A stretch of DNA of 64,000 nucleotides from Liolophura sinensis (GCF_032854445.1 NW_027018017.1:52539-116538); one strand, 5' to 3'; counted from the first letter of the stretch, positions 11,530 to 26,000 are shown. Numbers and translations are program-made. The notes: a model not told the origin generated them from the sequence alone.

Positions 11530-13178
11530 AGTGCTGCTGGCAAGAGGCTAATCCGACGTATTTTGTGACGAGAAATCGAATGGTGCAAACCGCGTTGCTC
11601 TCCGACCAATACTTTTGGCTGTTGTGAGAATTGAATGATCATTGATGTCATAATCACGTGCCCAGCAACGGCTCATACTCCATGGAAACCAGAGATATTT
11701 GCAATTTTTCAACAGCTGCCGATGCCTGGCTCAATTCCGCATCTTTTGGCACCTTACTGAAGTGGGTCAGTGTTTAGTTGTAGTTTTTACAGCAGACTGT
11801 ATCAAGTACCTTGTGTTTTTCATGTACAAATGGTGTGGTTTTTCTACACGTAGATAAAGACATTGAGATTGTCTTGGACTTAGAAGTAAGACAATTGCTG
11901 GGTGAGTTAAATTGGCTTGGCCCAAAGATTTCAGGTCTTCTGGGCTACCGAAGGGAACATAACTTATAGTCAAAAGTTGAATATAGTAATGACCAGTCGC
12001 GATTGTACAGAGTACAGTGTAGCCGATTTCAATTAACAAAAAGACCAGGTAAAAATGCAAAAGTGGAAAAACTGTTCCAGTGCTGCTGGTAAGAGGCTAA
12101 TCCGACGTATTTTGTGACGAGAAATCGAATGGTGCAAACCGCGTTGCTCTCCGACCAATACTTTTGGCTGTAGTGACAATTAAATGATCATTTATGTCAT
12201 AATCACGTGCCCAGCAACGGCTCTTACTCCATGGAAACCAGGGAAATTTGCAATTTTTCAACAGCTGCCGATTCCTGGCTCAATTCCGCATCTTTTGGCA
12301 CCTTACTGAAGTGGGTCAGTGTTCAGTTGTACTTTTTACAGCAGACTGTATCAAGTACCTTGTGTTTTTCATGTACAAATGGTCTGGTTTTTCTACACGT
12401 AGATAAAGACATTGAGATTGTCTTCGACTTAGAAGTAAGGCAATTGCTGGGTGAGTTAAATGGGCTTAGCCCAAAGATTTGACGTCTTCTGGGCTACCGA
12501 AGGGAACATAACATATAGTAAAAAGTTGAATATAGTAATGACCAGTCGCGATGGTACAGAGTACAGTGTAGCCGATTTCAATTAACAAAAAGACCAGGCA
12601 AAAATGCAAAATTGGAAAAATTGTTTCAGTGCTGCTGGTAAGAGTCTAATCCGACGTATTTTGTGACGAGAAATCGAATGGTGCAAACTGCGTTTCCCTC
12701 CGACTAATACTTTTTGCATGTAGTGACAATTGAATGATCATTTATGTCATAATCACGTGCCCAGCAACGGCTCTTACTCCATGGAAACCAGGGAAATTTG
12801 CAATTGTTCAACAGCTGCCGATAACTGGCTCAATTCCGCATCTTTTGGCACCTTATTCATGTGGGTCAGTGTTCAGTTGTACTTTTTACAGCAGACTGTA
12901 TCAAGTACCTTGTGTTTTTCACGTACAAATGGTGTGGTTTTTCTACACGTAGATAAACACATTGAGATTGTCTTGGACTTAGAAGTAAGACAATTGCTGG
13001 GTGAGTTAAATGGGCTTAGCCCAAAGATTTCAGGTCTTCTGGGCTACCGAAGGGCACATAACTTATAGCCAAAAGTTGAATATAGTAATGACCAGTCGCG
13101 ATTGTACAGAGTACAGTGTAGCCGATTTCAATTAACAAAAAGACCAGGCAAAATTGCAAAAGTGGAAAAAACTGTTCC
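11530..13178. repeat. Block B 3-mer HOR, copy 2
   Basis: Units start at 11530, 12079 and 12628 and total 1649 bp. The R monomer is 551 bp because of two extra homopolymer bases, one in ctttttgcatg and one in ggaaaaaactg. The P monomer has private changes gctgttgtgag, ggctcatactcc and ccagagatattt. Otherwise it reads the same as the neighbouring copies. Confidence 0.9.
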
Positions 13179-14825
13179 AGTGCTGCTGGCAAGAGGCTAA
13201 TCCGACGTATTTTGTGACGAGAAATCGAATGGTGCAAACCGCGTTGCTCTCCGACCAATACTTTTGGCTGTAGTGAGAATTGAATGATCATTGATGTCAT
13301 AATCACGTGCCCAGCAACGGCTCTTACTCCATGGAAACCAGGGATATTTGCAATTTTTCAACAGCTGCCGATGCCTGGCTCAATTCCGCATCTTTTGGCA
13401 CCTTACTGAAGTGGGTCAGTGTTTAGTTGTAGTTTTTACAGCAGACTGTATCAAGTACCTTGTGTTTTTCATGTACAAATGGTGTGGTTTTTCTACACGT
13501 AGATAAAGACATTGAGATTGTCTTGGACTTAGAAGTAAGACAATTGCTGGGTGAGTTAAATTGGCTTGGCCCAAAGATTTCAGGTCTTCTGGGCTACCGA
13601 AGGGCACATAACTTATAGTCAAAAGTTGAATATAGTAATGACCAGTCGCGATTGTACAGAGTACAGTGTAGCCGATTTCAATTAACAAAAAGACCAGGTA
13701 AAAATGCAAAAGTGGAAAAACTGTTCCAGTGCTGCTGGTAAGAGGCTAATCCGACGTATTTTGTGACGAGAAATCGAATGGTGCAAACCGCGTTGCTCTC
13801 CGACCAATACTTTTGGCTGTAGTGACAATTAAATGATCATTTATGTCATAATCACGTGCCCAGCAACGGCTCTTACTCCATGGAAACCAGGGAAATTTGC
13901 AATTTTTCAACAGCTGCCGATTCCTGGCTCAATTCCGCATCTTTTGGCACCTTACTGAAGTGGGTCAGTGTTCAGTTGTACTTTTTACAGCAGACTGTAT
14001 CAAGTACCTTGTGTTTTTCATGTACAAATGGTCTGGTTTTTCTACACGTAGATAAAGACATTGAGATTGTCTTCGACTTAGAAGTAAGGCAATTGCTGGG
14101 TGAGTTAAATGGGCTTAGCCCAAAGATTTGACGTCTTCTGGGCTACCGAAGGGAACATAACATATAGTAAAAAGTTGAATATAGTAATGACCAGTCGCGA
14201 TTGTACAGAGTACAGTGTAGCCGATTTCAATTAACAAAAAGACCAGGCAAAAATGCAAAATTGGAAAAATTGTTTCAGTGCTGCTGGTAAGAGTCTAATC
14301 CGACGTATTTTGTGACGAGAAATCGAATGGTGCAAACTGCGTTTCCCTCCGACTAATACTTTTGCATGTAGTGACAATTGAATGATCATTTATGTCATAA
14401 TCACGTGCCCAGCAACGGCTCTTACTCCATGGAAACCAGGGAAATTTGCAATTGTTCAACAGCTGCCGATAACTGGCTCAATTCCGCATCTTTTGGCACC
14501 TTATTCATGTGGGTCAGTGTTCAGTTGTACTTTTTACAGCAGACTGTATCAAGTACCTTGTGTTTTTCACGTACAAATGGTGTGGTTTTTCTACACGTAG
14601 ATAAACACATTGAGATTGTCTTGGACTTAGAAGTAAGACAATTGCTGGGTGAGTTAAATGGGCTTAGCCCAAAGATTTCAGGTCTTCTGGGCTACCGAAG
14701 GGCACATAACTTATAGCCAAAAGTTGAATATAGTAATGACCAGTCGCGATTGTACAGAGTACAGTGTAGCCGATTTCAATTAACAAAAAGACCAGGCAAA
14801 ATTGCAAAAGTGGAAAAACTGTTCC
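13179..14825. repeat. Block B 3-mer HOR, copy 3
   Basis: Units start at 13179, 13728 and 14277, 1647 bp in all. It is close to identical to copy 4 by eye. One difference is cgcgattgtac near 14196 in Q, where the other copies have cgcgatggtac. Confidence 0.9.
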
Positions 14826-16472
14826 AGTGCTGCTGGCAAGAGGCTAATCCGACGTATTTTGTGACGAGAAATCGAATGGTGCAAACCGCGTTGCTCTCCG
14901 ACCAATACTTTTGGCTGTAGTGAGAATTGAATGATCATTGATGTCATAATCACGTGCCCAGCAACGGCTCTTACTCCATGGAAACCAGGGATATTTGCAA
15001 TTTTTCAACAGCTGCCGATGCCTGGCTCAATTCCGCATCTTTTGGCACCTTACTGAAGTGGGTCAGTGTTTAGTTGTAGTTTTTACAGCAGACTGTATCA
15101 AGTACCTTGTGTTTTTCATGTACAAATGGTGTGGTTTTTCTACACGTAGATAAAGACATTGAGATTGTCTTGGACTTAGAAGTAAGACAATTGCTGGGTG
15201 AGTTAAATTGGCTTGGCCCAAAGATTTCAGGTCTTCTGGGCTACCGAAGGGCACATAACTTATAGTCAAAAGTTGAATATAGTAATGACCAGTCGCGATT
15301 GTACAGAGTACAGTGTAGCCGATTTCAATTAACAAAAAGACCAGGTAAAAATGCAAAAGTGGAAAAACTGTTCCAGTGCTGCTGGTAAGAGGCTAATCCG
15401 ACGTATTTTGTGACGAGAAATCGAATGGTGCAAACCGCGTTGCTCTCCGACCAATACTTTTGGCTGTAGTGACAATTAAATGATCATTTATGTCATAATC
15501 ACGTGCCCAGCAACGGCTCTTACTCCATGGAAACCAGGGAAATTTGCAATTTTTCAACAGCTGCCGATTCCTGGCTCAATTCCGCATCTTTTGGCACCTT
15601 ACTGAAGTGGGTCAGTGTTCAGTTGTACTTTTTACAGCAGACTGTATCAAGTACCTTGTGTTTTTCATGTACAAATGGTCTGGTTTTTCTACACGTAGAT
15701 AAAGACATTGAGATTGTCTTCGACTTAGAAGTAAGGCAATTGCTGGGTGAGTTAAATGGGCTTAGCCCAAAGATTTGACGTCTTCTGGGCTACCGAAGGG
15801 AACATAACATATAGTAAAAAGTTGAATATAGTAATGACCAGTCGCGATGGTACAGAGTACAGTGTAGCCGATTTCAATTAACAAAAAGACCAGGCAAAAA
15901 TGCAAAATTGGAAAAATTGTTTCAGTGCTGCTGGTAAGAGTCTAATCCGACGTATTTTGTGACGAGAAATCGAATGGTGCAAACTGCGTTTCCCTCCGAC
16001 TAATACTTTTGCATGTAGTGACAATTGAATGATCATTTATGTCATAATCACGTGCCCAGCAACGGCTCTTACTCCATGGAAACCAGGGAAATTTGCAATT
16101 GTTCAACAGCTGCCGATAACTGGCTCAATTCCGCATCTTTTGGCACCTTATTCATGTGGGTCAGTGTTCAGTTGTACTTTTTACAGCAGACTGTATCAAG
16201 TACCTTGTGTTTTTCACGTACAAATGGTGTGGTTTTTCTACACGTAGATAAACACATTGAGATTGTCTTGGACTTAGAAGTAAGACAATTGCTGGGTGAG
16301 TTAAATGGCCTTAGCCCAAAGATTTCAGGTCTTCTGGGCTACCGAAGGGCACATAACTTATAGCCAAAAGTTGAATATAGTAATGACCAGTCGCGATTGT
16401 ACAGAGTACAGTGTAGCCGATTTCAATTAACAAAAAGACCAGGCAAAATTGCAAAAGTGGAAAAACTGTTCC
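14826..16472. repeat. Block B 3-mer HOR, copy 4
   Basis: Units start at 14826, 15375 and 15924, 1647 bp in all. A private change in R is aaatggcctta near 16304, where the other copies have aaatgggctta. Confidence 0.9.
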
Positions 16473-18119
16473 AGTGCTGCTGGCAAGAGGCTAATCCGAC
16501 GTATTTTGTGACGACAAATCGAATGGTGCAAACCGCGTTGCTCTCCGACCAATACTTTTGGCTGTAGTGAGAATTGAATGATCATTTATGTCATAATCAC
16601 GTGCCCAGCAACGGCTCTTACTCCATGGAAACCAGGGAAATTTGCAATTTTTCAACAGCTGCCGATGCCTGGCTCAATTCCGCATCTTTTGGCACCTTAC
16701 TGAAGTGGGTCGGTGTTTAGTTGTAGTTTTTACAGCAGACTGTATCAAGTACCTTGTGTTTTTCATGTACAAATGGTGTGGTTTTTCTACACGTAGATAA
16801 AGACATTCAGATTGTCTTGGACTTAGAAGTAAGACAATTGCTGGGTGAGTTAAATTGGCTTGGCCCAAAGATTTCAGGTCTTCTGGGCTACCGAAGGGCA
16901 CATAACTTATAGTCAAAAGTTGAATATAGTAATGACCAGTCGCGATTGTACAGAGTACAGTGTAGCCGATTTCAATTAACAAAAAGACCAGGTAAAAATG
17001 CAAAAGTGGAAAAACTGTTCCAGTGCTGCTGGTAAGAGGCTAATCCGACGTATTTTGTGACGAGAAATCGAATGGTGCAAACCGCGTTGCTCTCCGACCA
17101 ATACTTTTGGCTGTAGTGAGAATTAAATGATCATTTATGTCATAATCACGTGCCCAGCAACGGCTCTAACTCCATGGAAACCAGGGAAATTTGCAATTTT
17201 TCAACAGCTGCCGATGCCTGGCTCAATTCCGCATCTTTTGGCACCTTACTGAAGTGGGTCAGTGTTCAGTTGTACTTTTTACAGCAGACTGTATCAAGTA
17301 CCTTGTGTTTTTCATGTACAAATGGTCTGGTTTTTCTACACGTAGATAAAGACATTGAGATTGTCTTCGACTTAGAAGTAAGGCAATTGCTGGGTGAGTT
17401 AAATGGGCTTAGCCCAAAGATTTCACGTCTTCTGGGCTACCGAAGGGAACATAACATATAGTAAAAAGTTGAATATAGTAATGACCAGTCGCGATGGTAC
17501 AGAGTACAGTGTAGCCGATTTCAATTAACAAAAAGACCAGGCAAAAATGCAAAATTGGAAAAATTGTTTCAGTGCTGCTGGTAAGAGTCTAATCCGACGT
17601 ATTTTGTGACGAGAAATCGAATGGTGCAAACTGCGTTTCCCTCCGACTAATACTTTTGCATGTAGTGACAATTGAATGATCATTTATGTCATAATCACGT
17701 GCCCAGCAACGGCTCTTACTCCATGGAAACCAGGGAAATTTGCAATTGTTCAACAGCTGCCGATAACTGGCTCAATTCCGCATCTTTTGGCACCTTATTC
17801 ATGTGGGTCAGTGTTCAGTTGTACTTTTTACAGCAGACTGTATCAAGTACCTTGTGTTTTTCACGTACAAATGGTGTGGTTTTTCTACACGTAGATAAAC
17901 ACATTGAGATTGTCTTGGACTTAGAAGTAAGACAATTGCTGGGTGAGTTAAATGGGCTTAGCCCAAAGATTTCAGGTCTTCTGGGCTACCGAAGGGCACA
18001 TAACTTATAGTCAAAAGTTGAATATAGTAATGACCAGTCGCGATTGTACAGAGTACAGTGTAGCCGATTTCAATTAACAAAAAGACCAGGTAAAAATGCA
18101 AAAGTGGAAAAACTGTTCC
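16473..18119. repeat. Block B 3-mer HOR, copy 5 (diverging edge copy)
   Basis: Units start at 16473, 17022 and 17571. This last copy is less homogeneous than copies 1 to 4. P has gacgacaaatcg, gatcatttatg, gggtcggtg and cattcag. Q has ggctctaactcc, gtgagaattaaatg and gatttcacg in place of gatttgacg. R is ordinary. Greater divergence in edge copies is the usual pattern when homogenisation acts mainly inside a block. Confidence 0.88.
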
Positions 18120-20315
18120 AGTGCTGCTGGTAAGAGTCTAATCCGACGTATTTTGTGACGAGAAATCGAATGGTGCAATCCGCGTTGCTCTCCGACCAAT
18201 ACTTTTGGCTGTAGTGACAATTAAATGATCATTTATGTCATAATCACGTGCCCAGCAACGGCTCTTACTCCATGGAAACCAGGGATACTTGCAATTTTTT
18301 AACAGCTGCCGATGCCTGGCTCAGTTCCGCATCTTTTGGCACCTTATAAATGTGGGTCAGTGTTTAGTTGTAGTTTTTACAGCAGACTGTATCAAGTACC
18401 TTGTGTTTTTTATGTACAAATGGTGTGGTTTTTCTACACGTAGATAAAGACATTGAGATTGTCTTGCACTTAGAAGTAAGACAATTGCTGGGTGAGTTAA
18501 ATGGGCTTAACCCAAAGATTTCAGGTCTTCTGGGCTACCGAAGGGCACATAACTTATAGTCAAAAGTTGAATATAGTAATGACCAGTCGCGATTGTACAG
18601 AGTACAGTGTAGCCGATTTCAATTAACAAAAAGACCAGGCAAAAATGCAAAAGTGGAAAAACTGTTCCAGTGCTGCTGGTAAGAGTCTAATCCGACGTAT
18701 TTTGTGACGAGAAATCGAATGGTGCGAACCGCGTTGCTCTCCGACCAATACTTTTGGCTGTAGTGACAATTGAATGATCATTGATGTCATATTCACGTGC
18801 GTAGCAACGGCTCTTACTCCATGGAAACCAGGGAAATTTGCAATTTGTCAACAGCTGCCGATGCCTGGCTCAATTCCGCATCTTTTGGCACCTTACTGAA
18901 GTGGGTCAGTGTTCAGTTGTACTTTTTACAGCAGACTGTATCAAGTACCTTGTGTTTTTCACGTACAAATGGTGTGGTTTTTCTACACGTAGATAAAGAC
19001 ATTGAGATTGTCTTGCACTTAGAAGTAAGGCAACTGCTGGGTGAGTTAAATGGGCTTAGCCCAAAGATTTCAAGTCTTCTGGGCTACCGAAGGGCACATA
19101 ACTTATAGTCAAAAGTTGAATATAGTAATGACCAGTCGCGATTGTACAGAGTACAGTGTACCCGATTTCAATTAACAAAAAGACCAGGCAAAAATGCAAA
19201 AGTGGAAAAACTGTTCCAGTGCTGCTGGTAAGAGGCTAATCCGACGTATTTTGTGACGAGAAATCGAATGGTGCAAACCGCGTTGCTCTCCGACCAATAC
19301 TTTTGGCTGTAGTGACAATTGAATGATCATTTATGTCATAATTACGTGCGTAGCAACGGCTCTTACTCCATGGAAACCAGGGAAATTTGGAATTAGTCAA
19401 CAGCTGCCGATGCCTGGCTCAATTCCGAATCTTTTGGCACCTTACTGAAGTGGGTCAGTGTTTAGTTGTACTTTTTACAGCAGACTGTATCAAGTACCTT
19501 GTGTTTTTTATGTACAAATGGTCTGGTTTTTCTACACGTAGATAACGACATTGAGATTGTCTTGGACTTAGAAGTAAGACAATTGCTGGGAGAGTTAAAT
19601 GGGCTTAGCCCAAAAATTTCAGGTCTTCTGGGCTACCGAAGGGCACATAACTTATAGTCAAAAGTTGAATATAGTAATGACCAGTCGCGATTGTACAGAG
19701 TACAGTGTAGCCGGTTTCAATTAACAAAAAGACCAGGCAAAAATGCAAAAGTGGAAAAACTGTTCCAGTGCTGCTGGTAAGAGGCTAATCCGACGTATTT
19801 TGTGACGAGAAATCGAATGGTGCTATCCGCGTTGCTCTCCGACCAATACTTTTGGCTGTAGTGAGAATTGAATGATCATTTATGTCATAATCACGTGCCC
19901 AGCAACGGCTCTTACTCCATGGAAACCAGGGAAATTTGCAATTTTTCAACAGCTGCCAATGCCTGGCTCAATTCCGCATCTTTTGGCACCTTACTGAAGT
20001 GGGTCAGTGTTCAGTTGTACTTTTTACAGCAGACTGTATCAAGTACCTTGTGTTTTTTAAGTAAAAATGGTGTGGTTTTTCTACACGTAGATAAAGACAT
20101 TGAGATTGTCTTGCACTTAGAAGTAAGGCAATTGCTGGGTGAGTTAAATGGGCTTAGCCCAAAGATTTCAGGTCTTCTGGGCTACCGAAGGGCACATAAC
20201 TTATAGTCAAAAGTTGAATATAGTAATGACCAGTCGCGATTGTACAGAGTACAGTGTAGCCGATTTCAATTAACAAAAAGACCAGGTAAAAATGCAAAAG
20301 TGGAAAAACTGTTCC
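18120..20315. repeat. Block C segment, types d-e-f plus a unique monomer
   Basis: Starts are 18120, 18669, 19218 and 19767. The first is d-like (gggatacttgc, ctcagttccg, cttaaccc). The second is type e (gtgcgaaccg, catattcacgtgcg, atttgtcaac, tttcaagtc). The third is type f (aattacgtgcg, attagtcaac, ccgaatc, gataacgac, aaaaatttc). The 19767 unit combines gctatccgcg with gccaatgcc and tttaagtaaaaatgg, a combination I see nowhere else in the window. Confidence 0.83.
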
Positions 20316-23061
20316 AGTGCTGCTGGTAAGAGTCTAATCCGACGTATTTTGTGACGAGAAATCGAATGGTGCAATCCGCGTTGCTCTCCGACCAATACTT
20401 TTGGCTGTAGTGACAATTAAATGATCATTTATGTCATAATCACGTGCCCAGCAACGGCTCTTACTCCATGGAAACCAGGGAAATTTGCAATTTTTCAACA
20501 GCTGCCGATGCCTGGCTCAATTCCGCATCTTTTGGCACCTTACTGAAGTGGGACAGTGTTCAGTTGTAGTTTTTACAGCAGACTGTATCAAGTACCTTGT
20601 GTTTTTTTATGTACAAATGGTCTGGTTTTTCTACACGTAGATAAAGACATTGAGATTGTCTTCGACTTAGAAGTAAGGCAATTGCTGGGTGAGTTAAATG
20701 GGCTTAGCCCAAAGATTTGACGTCTTCTGGGCTACCGAAGGGCACATAACATATAGTAAAAAGTTGAATATAGTAATGACCAGTCGCGATGGTACAGAGT
20801 ACAGTGTAGCCGATTTCAATTAACAAAAAGACCAGGCAAAAATGCAAAATTGGAAAAATTGTTCCAGTGCTGCTGGTAAGAGTCTAATCCGACGTATTTT
20901 GTGACGAGAAATCGAATGGTGCAAACCGCGTTTCTCTCCGACTAATACTTTTGCCTGTAGTGACAATTGATTGATCATTTATGTCATAATCACGTGCCCA
21001 GCAACGGCTCTTACTCCATGGAAACCAGGGAAATTTGCAATTGTTCAACAGCTGCCGATACCTGGCTCAATTCCGCATCTTTTGGCATCTTATTCATGTG
21101 GGTCAGTGTTCAGTTGTACTTTTTACAGCAGACTGTATCAAGTACCTTGTGTTTTTCACGTACAAATGGTGTGGTTTTTCTACACGTAGATAAAGACATT
21201 GAGATTGTCTTGCACTTAGAAGTAAGACAATTGCTGGGTGAGTTAAATGGGCTTAGCCCAAAGATTTCAGGTCTTCTGGGCTACCGAAGGGCACATAACT
21301 TATAGCCAAAAGTTGAATATAGTAATGACCAGTCGCGATTGTACAGAGTACAGTGTAGCCGATTTCAATTAACAAAAAGACCAGGCAAAAATGCAAAAGT
21401 GGAAAAACTGTTCCAGTGCTGCTGGTAAGAGGCTAATCCGACGTATTTTGTGACGAGAAATCGAATGGTGCAAACCGCGTTGCTCTCCGACCTTTACTTT
21501 TGGCTGTAGCGACAATTGAATGACCATTTATGTCATAATTACGGGCCCAGCAACGGCTCTTACTCCATGGAAACCAGGGATATTTGCAATTTTTTAACAG
21601 CTGCCGATGCCTGGCCCAATTCCGCATCTTTTGGCACCTTATAAATGTGGGTCAGTGTTCAGTTGTACTTTTTAAAGCAGACTGTATCAAGTACCTTGTG
21701 TTTTTTATGTACAAATGGTGTGGTTTTTCTACACGTAGATAAAGACATTGAGATTGTCTTGGACGTAGAAGTAAGGCAATTGCTGGGTGAGTTAAATGGG
21801 CTTAGCCCAAAGATTTGACGTCTTCTGGGCTACCGAAGGGCACATAACTTATAGTCAAAAGTTGAATATAGTAATGACCAGTCGCGATTGTACAGAGTAC
21901 AGTGTAGCCGGTTTCAATTAACAAAAAGACCAGGCAAAAATGCAAAAGTGGAAAAACTGTTCCAGTGCTAATAGTAAGAGGCTAATCCGACGTATTTTGT
22001 GACGAGAAATCGAATGGTGCAAACCGCGTTGCTCTCCGACCAATACTTTTGGCTGTAGTGACAATTGAATGATCATTTATGTCATAATTACGTGCGTAGC
22101 AACGGCTCTTACTCCATGGAAACCAGGGAAATTTGCAATTTTTCGACAGCTGCCGATGCCTGGCTCAATTCCGAATCTTTTGGCACCTTACTGAAGTGGG
22201 TCAGTGTTCAGTTGTACTTTTTACAGCAGACTGTATCAAGTACCTTGTGTTTTTCACGTACAAATGGTGTGGTTTTTCTACACGTAGATAAAGACATTGA
22301 GATTGTCTTGCACTTAGAAGTAAGGCAATTGCTGGGTAAGTTAAATGGGCTTGGCCCGAAGATTTCAGGTCTTCTGGGCTACCGAAGGGCACATAACTTA
22401 TAGTCAAAAGTTGAGTATAGTAATGACCAGTCGCGATTGTACAGAGTACAGTGTAGCCGATTTCAATTAACAAAAAGACCAGGTAAAAATGCAAAAGTGG
22501 AAAAACTGTTCCAGTGCTGCTGGTAAGAGGCTAATCCGACGTATTTTGTAACAAGAAATCGAAAGGTGCAAACCGCGTTGCTCTCCGACCAATACTTTTG
22601 GCTGTAGTGACAATTGAATGATTATTAATGTCATAATCACGTGCCCAGCAACGGCTCTTACTCCATGGAAACCAGGGAAATTTGCAATTTTTCAACAGCT
22701 GCCGATGCCTGGCTCAATTCCGCATCTTTTGGCACCTTACTGAAGTGGGTCAGTGTTCAGTTGTACTTTTTACAGCAGACTGTATCAAGTACCTTGTGTT
22801 TTTCACGTACAAATGGTCTGGTTTTTCTACACGTAGATAAAGACATTGAGATTGTCTTGCACTTAGAAGTAAGGCAATTGCTGGGTGAGTTAAATGGGCT
22901 TAGCCCAAAGATTTCAGGTCTTCTGGGCTACCGAAGGGCACATAACTTATAGTCAAAAGTTGAATATAGTAATGACCAGTCGCGATTGTACAGAGTACAG
23001 TGTAGCCGATTTCAATTAACAAAAAGACCAGGCAAAAATGCAAAAGTGGAAAAACTGTTCT
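20316..23061. repeat. Block C segment, types a-b-j-g-h (full-length h)
   Basis: Starts are 20316 (a, 550 bp), 20866 (b), 21415 (j-like), 21964 (g) and 22513 (h 5' part). Type a ends with gatttgacg and aacatatag. Type b has gcgtttctctccgactaat. The j-like unit has ggatatttgc and ggcccaattcc. Type g has tttttcgacagc, ccgaatc, gggtaagtt and ggcccgaag. The 22513 monomer has the h 5' marks (ttgtaac, cgaaaggtgc, gattattaatg) but a full-length body. It is therefore either the undeleted form of the 524-bp variant or a recombinant with it. Confidence 0.82.
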
Positions 23062-26000
23062 AGTGCTGCTGGTAAGAGGCTAATCCGACGTATTTTGTGA
23101 CGAGAAATCGAATGGTGCAAACCGCGTTGCTCTCCGACCAATAATTTTGGCTGTAGTGACAATTGAATGATCATTTATGTCATAATCACGTGCCGAGCAA
23201 CGGCTCTTACTCCATGGAAACCAGGGAAATTTGCAATTTTTCAACAGCTGCCGATGCCTGGCTCAATTCCGCATCATTTGGCACCTTACTGAAGTGGGTC
23301 AGTGTTCAGTTGTACTTTTTACAGCAGACTGTATCAAGTACGTTGTGTTTTTCACGTACAAATGGTGTGGTTTTTCTACACGTAGATAAAGACATTGAGA
23401 TTGTCTTGCACTTAGAAGTAAGACAATTGCTGGGTGAGTTAAATGGGCTTAGCCCAAAGATTTCATGTCTTCTGGGCTACCGAAGGGCACATAACTTATA
23501 GTCAAAAGTTGAATATAGTAATGACCAGTCGCGATTGTACAGAGTACAGTGTAGCCGATTTCAATTAACAAAAAGACCAGGCAAAAATGCAAAAGTGGAA
23601 AAACTGTTCCTGTGCTGCTGGTAAGAGGCTAATCCGACGTATTTTGTGACAAGAAATCGAATGGTGCAAGCCGCGTTGCTCTCCGACCAATACTTTTGGC
23701 TGTAGTGACAATTGAATGATCATTTATGTCATAATCACGTGCCCAGCAACGGCTCTTACTCCATGGAAACCAGGGATACTTGCAATTTTTTAACAGCTGC
23801 CGATGCCTGGCTCAGTTCCGCATCTTTTGGCACCTTATAAATGTGGGTCAGTGTTTAGTTGTAGTTTTTACAGCAGACTGTATCAAGTACCTTGTGTTTT
23901 TTATGTACAAATGGTGTGGTTTTTCTACACGTAGATAAAGACATTGAGATTGTCTTGCACTTAGAAGTAAGACAATTGCTGGGTGAGTTAAATGGGCTTA
24001 ACCCAAAGATTTCAGGTCTTCTGGGCTACCGAAGGGCACATAACTTATAGTCAAAAGTTGAATATAGTAATGACCAGTCGCGATTGTACAGAGTACAGTG
24101 TAGCCGATTTCAATTAACAAAAAGACCAGGCAAAAATGCAAAAGTGGAAAAACTGTTCCAGTGCTGCTGGTAAGAGGCTAATCCGACGTATTTTGTGACG
24201 AGAAATCGAATGGTGCGAACCGCGTTGCTCTCCGACCAATACTTTTGGCTGTAGTGACAATTGAATGATCATTGATGTCATATTCACGTGCGTAGCAACG
24301 GCTCTTACTCCATGGAAACCAGGGAAATTTGCAATTTGTCAACAGCTGCCGATGCCTGGCTCAATTCCGCATCTTTTGGCACCTTACTGAAGTGGGTCAG
24401 TGTTCAGTTGTACTTTTTACAGCAGACTGTATCAAGTACCTTGTGTTTTTCACGTACAAATGGTGTGGTTTTTCTACACGTAGATAAAGACATTGAGATT
24501 GTCTTGCACTTAGAAGTAAGGCAACTGCTGGGTGAGTTAAATGGGCTTAGCCCAAAGATTTCAAGTCTTCTGGGCTACCGAAGGGCACATAACTTATAGT
24601 CAAAAGTTGAATATAGTAATGACCAGTCGCGATTGTACAGAGTACAGTGTACCCGATTTCAATTAACAAAAAGACCAGGCAAAAATGCAAAAGTGGAAAA
24701 ACTGTTCCAGTGCTGCTGGTAAGAGGCTAATCCGACGTATTTTGTGACGAGAAATCGAATGGTGCAAACCGCGTTGCTCTCCGACCAATACTTTTGGCTG
24801 TAGTGACAATTGAATGATCATTTATGTCATAATTACGTGCGTAGCAACGGCTCTTACTCCATGGAAACCAGGGAAATTTGCAATTAGTCAACAGCTGCCG
24901 ATGCCTGGCTCAATTCCGAATCTTTTGGCACCTTACTGAAGTGGGTCAGTGTTTAGTTGTACTTTTTACAGCAGACTGTATCAAGTACCTTGTGTTTTTT
25001 ATGTACAAATGGTCTGGTTTTTCTACACGTAGATAACGACATTGAGATTGTCTTGGACTTAGAAGTAAGACAATTGCTGGGTGAGTTAAATGGGCTTAGC
25101 CCAAAAATTTCAGGTCTTCTGGGCTACCGAAGGGCACATAACTTATAGTCAAAAGTTGAATATAGTAATGACCAGTCGCGATTGTACAGAGTACAGTGTA
25201 GCCGGTTTCAATTAACAAAAAGACCAGGCAAAAATGCAAAAGTGGAAAAAAACTGTTCCAGTGCTACTAGTAAGAGGCTAATCCGACGTATTTTGTGACG
25301 AGAAATCGAATGGTGCTATCCGCGTTGCTCTCCGACCAATACTTTTGGCTGTAGCGACAATTGAATGATCATTTATGTCATAATCACGTGCGTAGCAACG
25401 GCTCTTACTCCATGGAAACCAGGGAAATTTGCAATTTTTCGACAGCTGCCGATGCCTGGCTCAATTCCGAATCTTTTGGCACCTTACTGAAGTGGGTCAG
25501 TGTTCAGTTGTACTTTTTACAGCAGACTGTATCAAGTACCTTGTGTTTTTCACGTACAAATGGTGTGGTTTTTCTACACGTAGATAAAGACATTGAGATT
25601 GTCTTGCACTTAGAAGTAAGGCAATTGCTGGGTAAGTTAAATGGGCTTGGCCCGAAGATTTCAAGTCTTCTGGGCTACCGAAGGGCACATAACTTATAGT
25701 CAAAAGTTGAGTATAGTAATGACCAGTCGCGATTGTACAGAGTACAGTGTAGCCGATTTCAATTAACAAAAAGACCAGGTAAAAATGCAAAAGTGGAAAA
25801 ACTGTTCCAGTGCTCCTGGTAAGAGTCTAATCCGACGTATTTTGTAACGAGAAATCGAAAGGTGCAAACCGCGTTGCTCTCCGACCAATACTTTTGGCTG
25901 TAGTGACAATTGAATGATTATTAATGTCATAATCACGTGCCCAGCAACGGCTCTTACTCCATGGAAACCAGGGAAATTTGCAATTTTTCAACAGCTGCAC

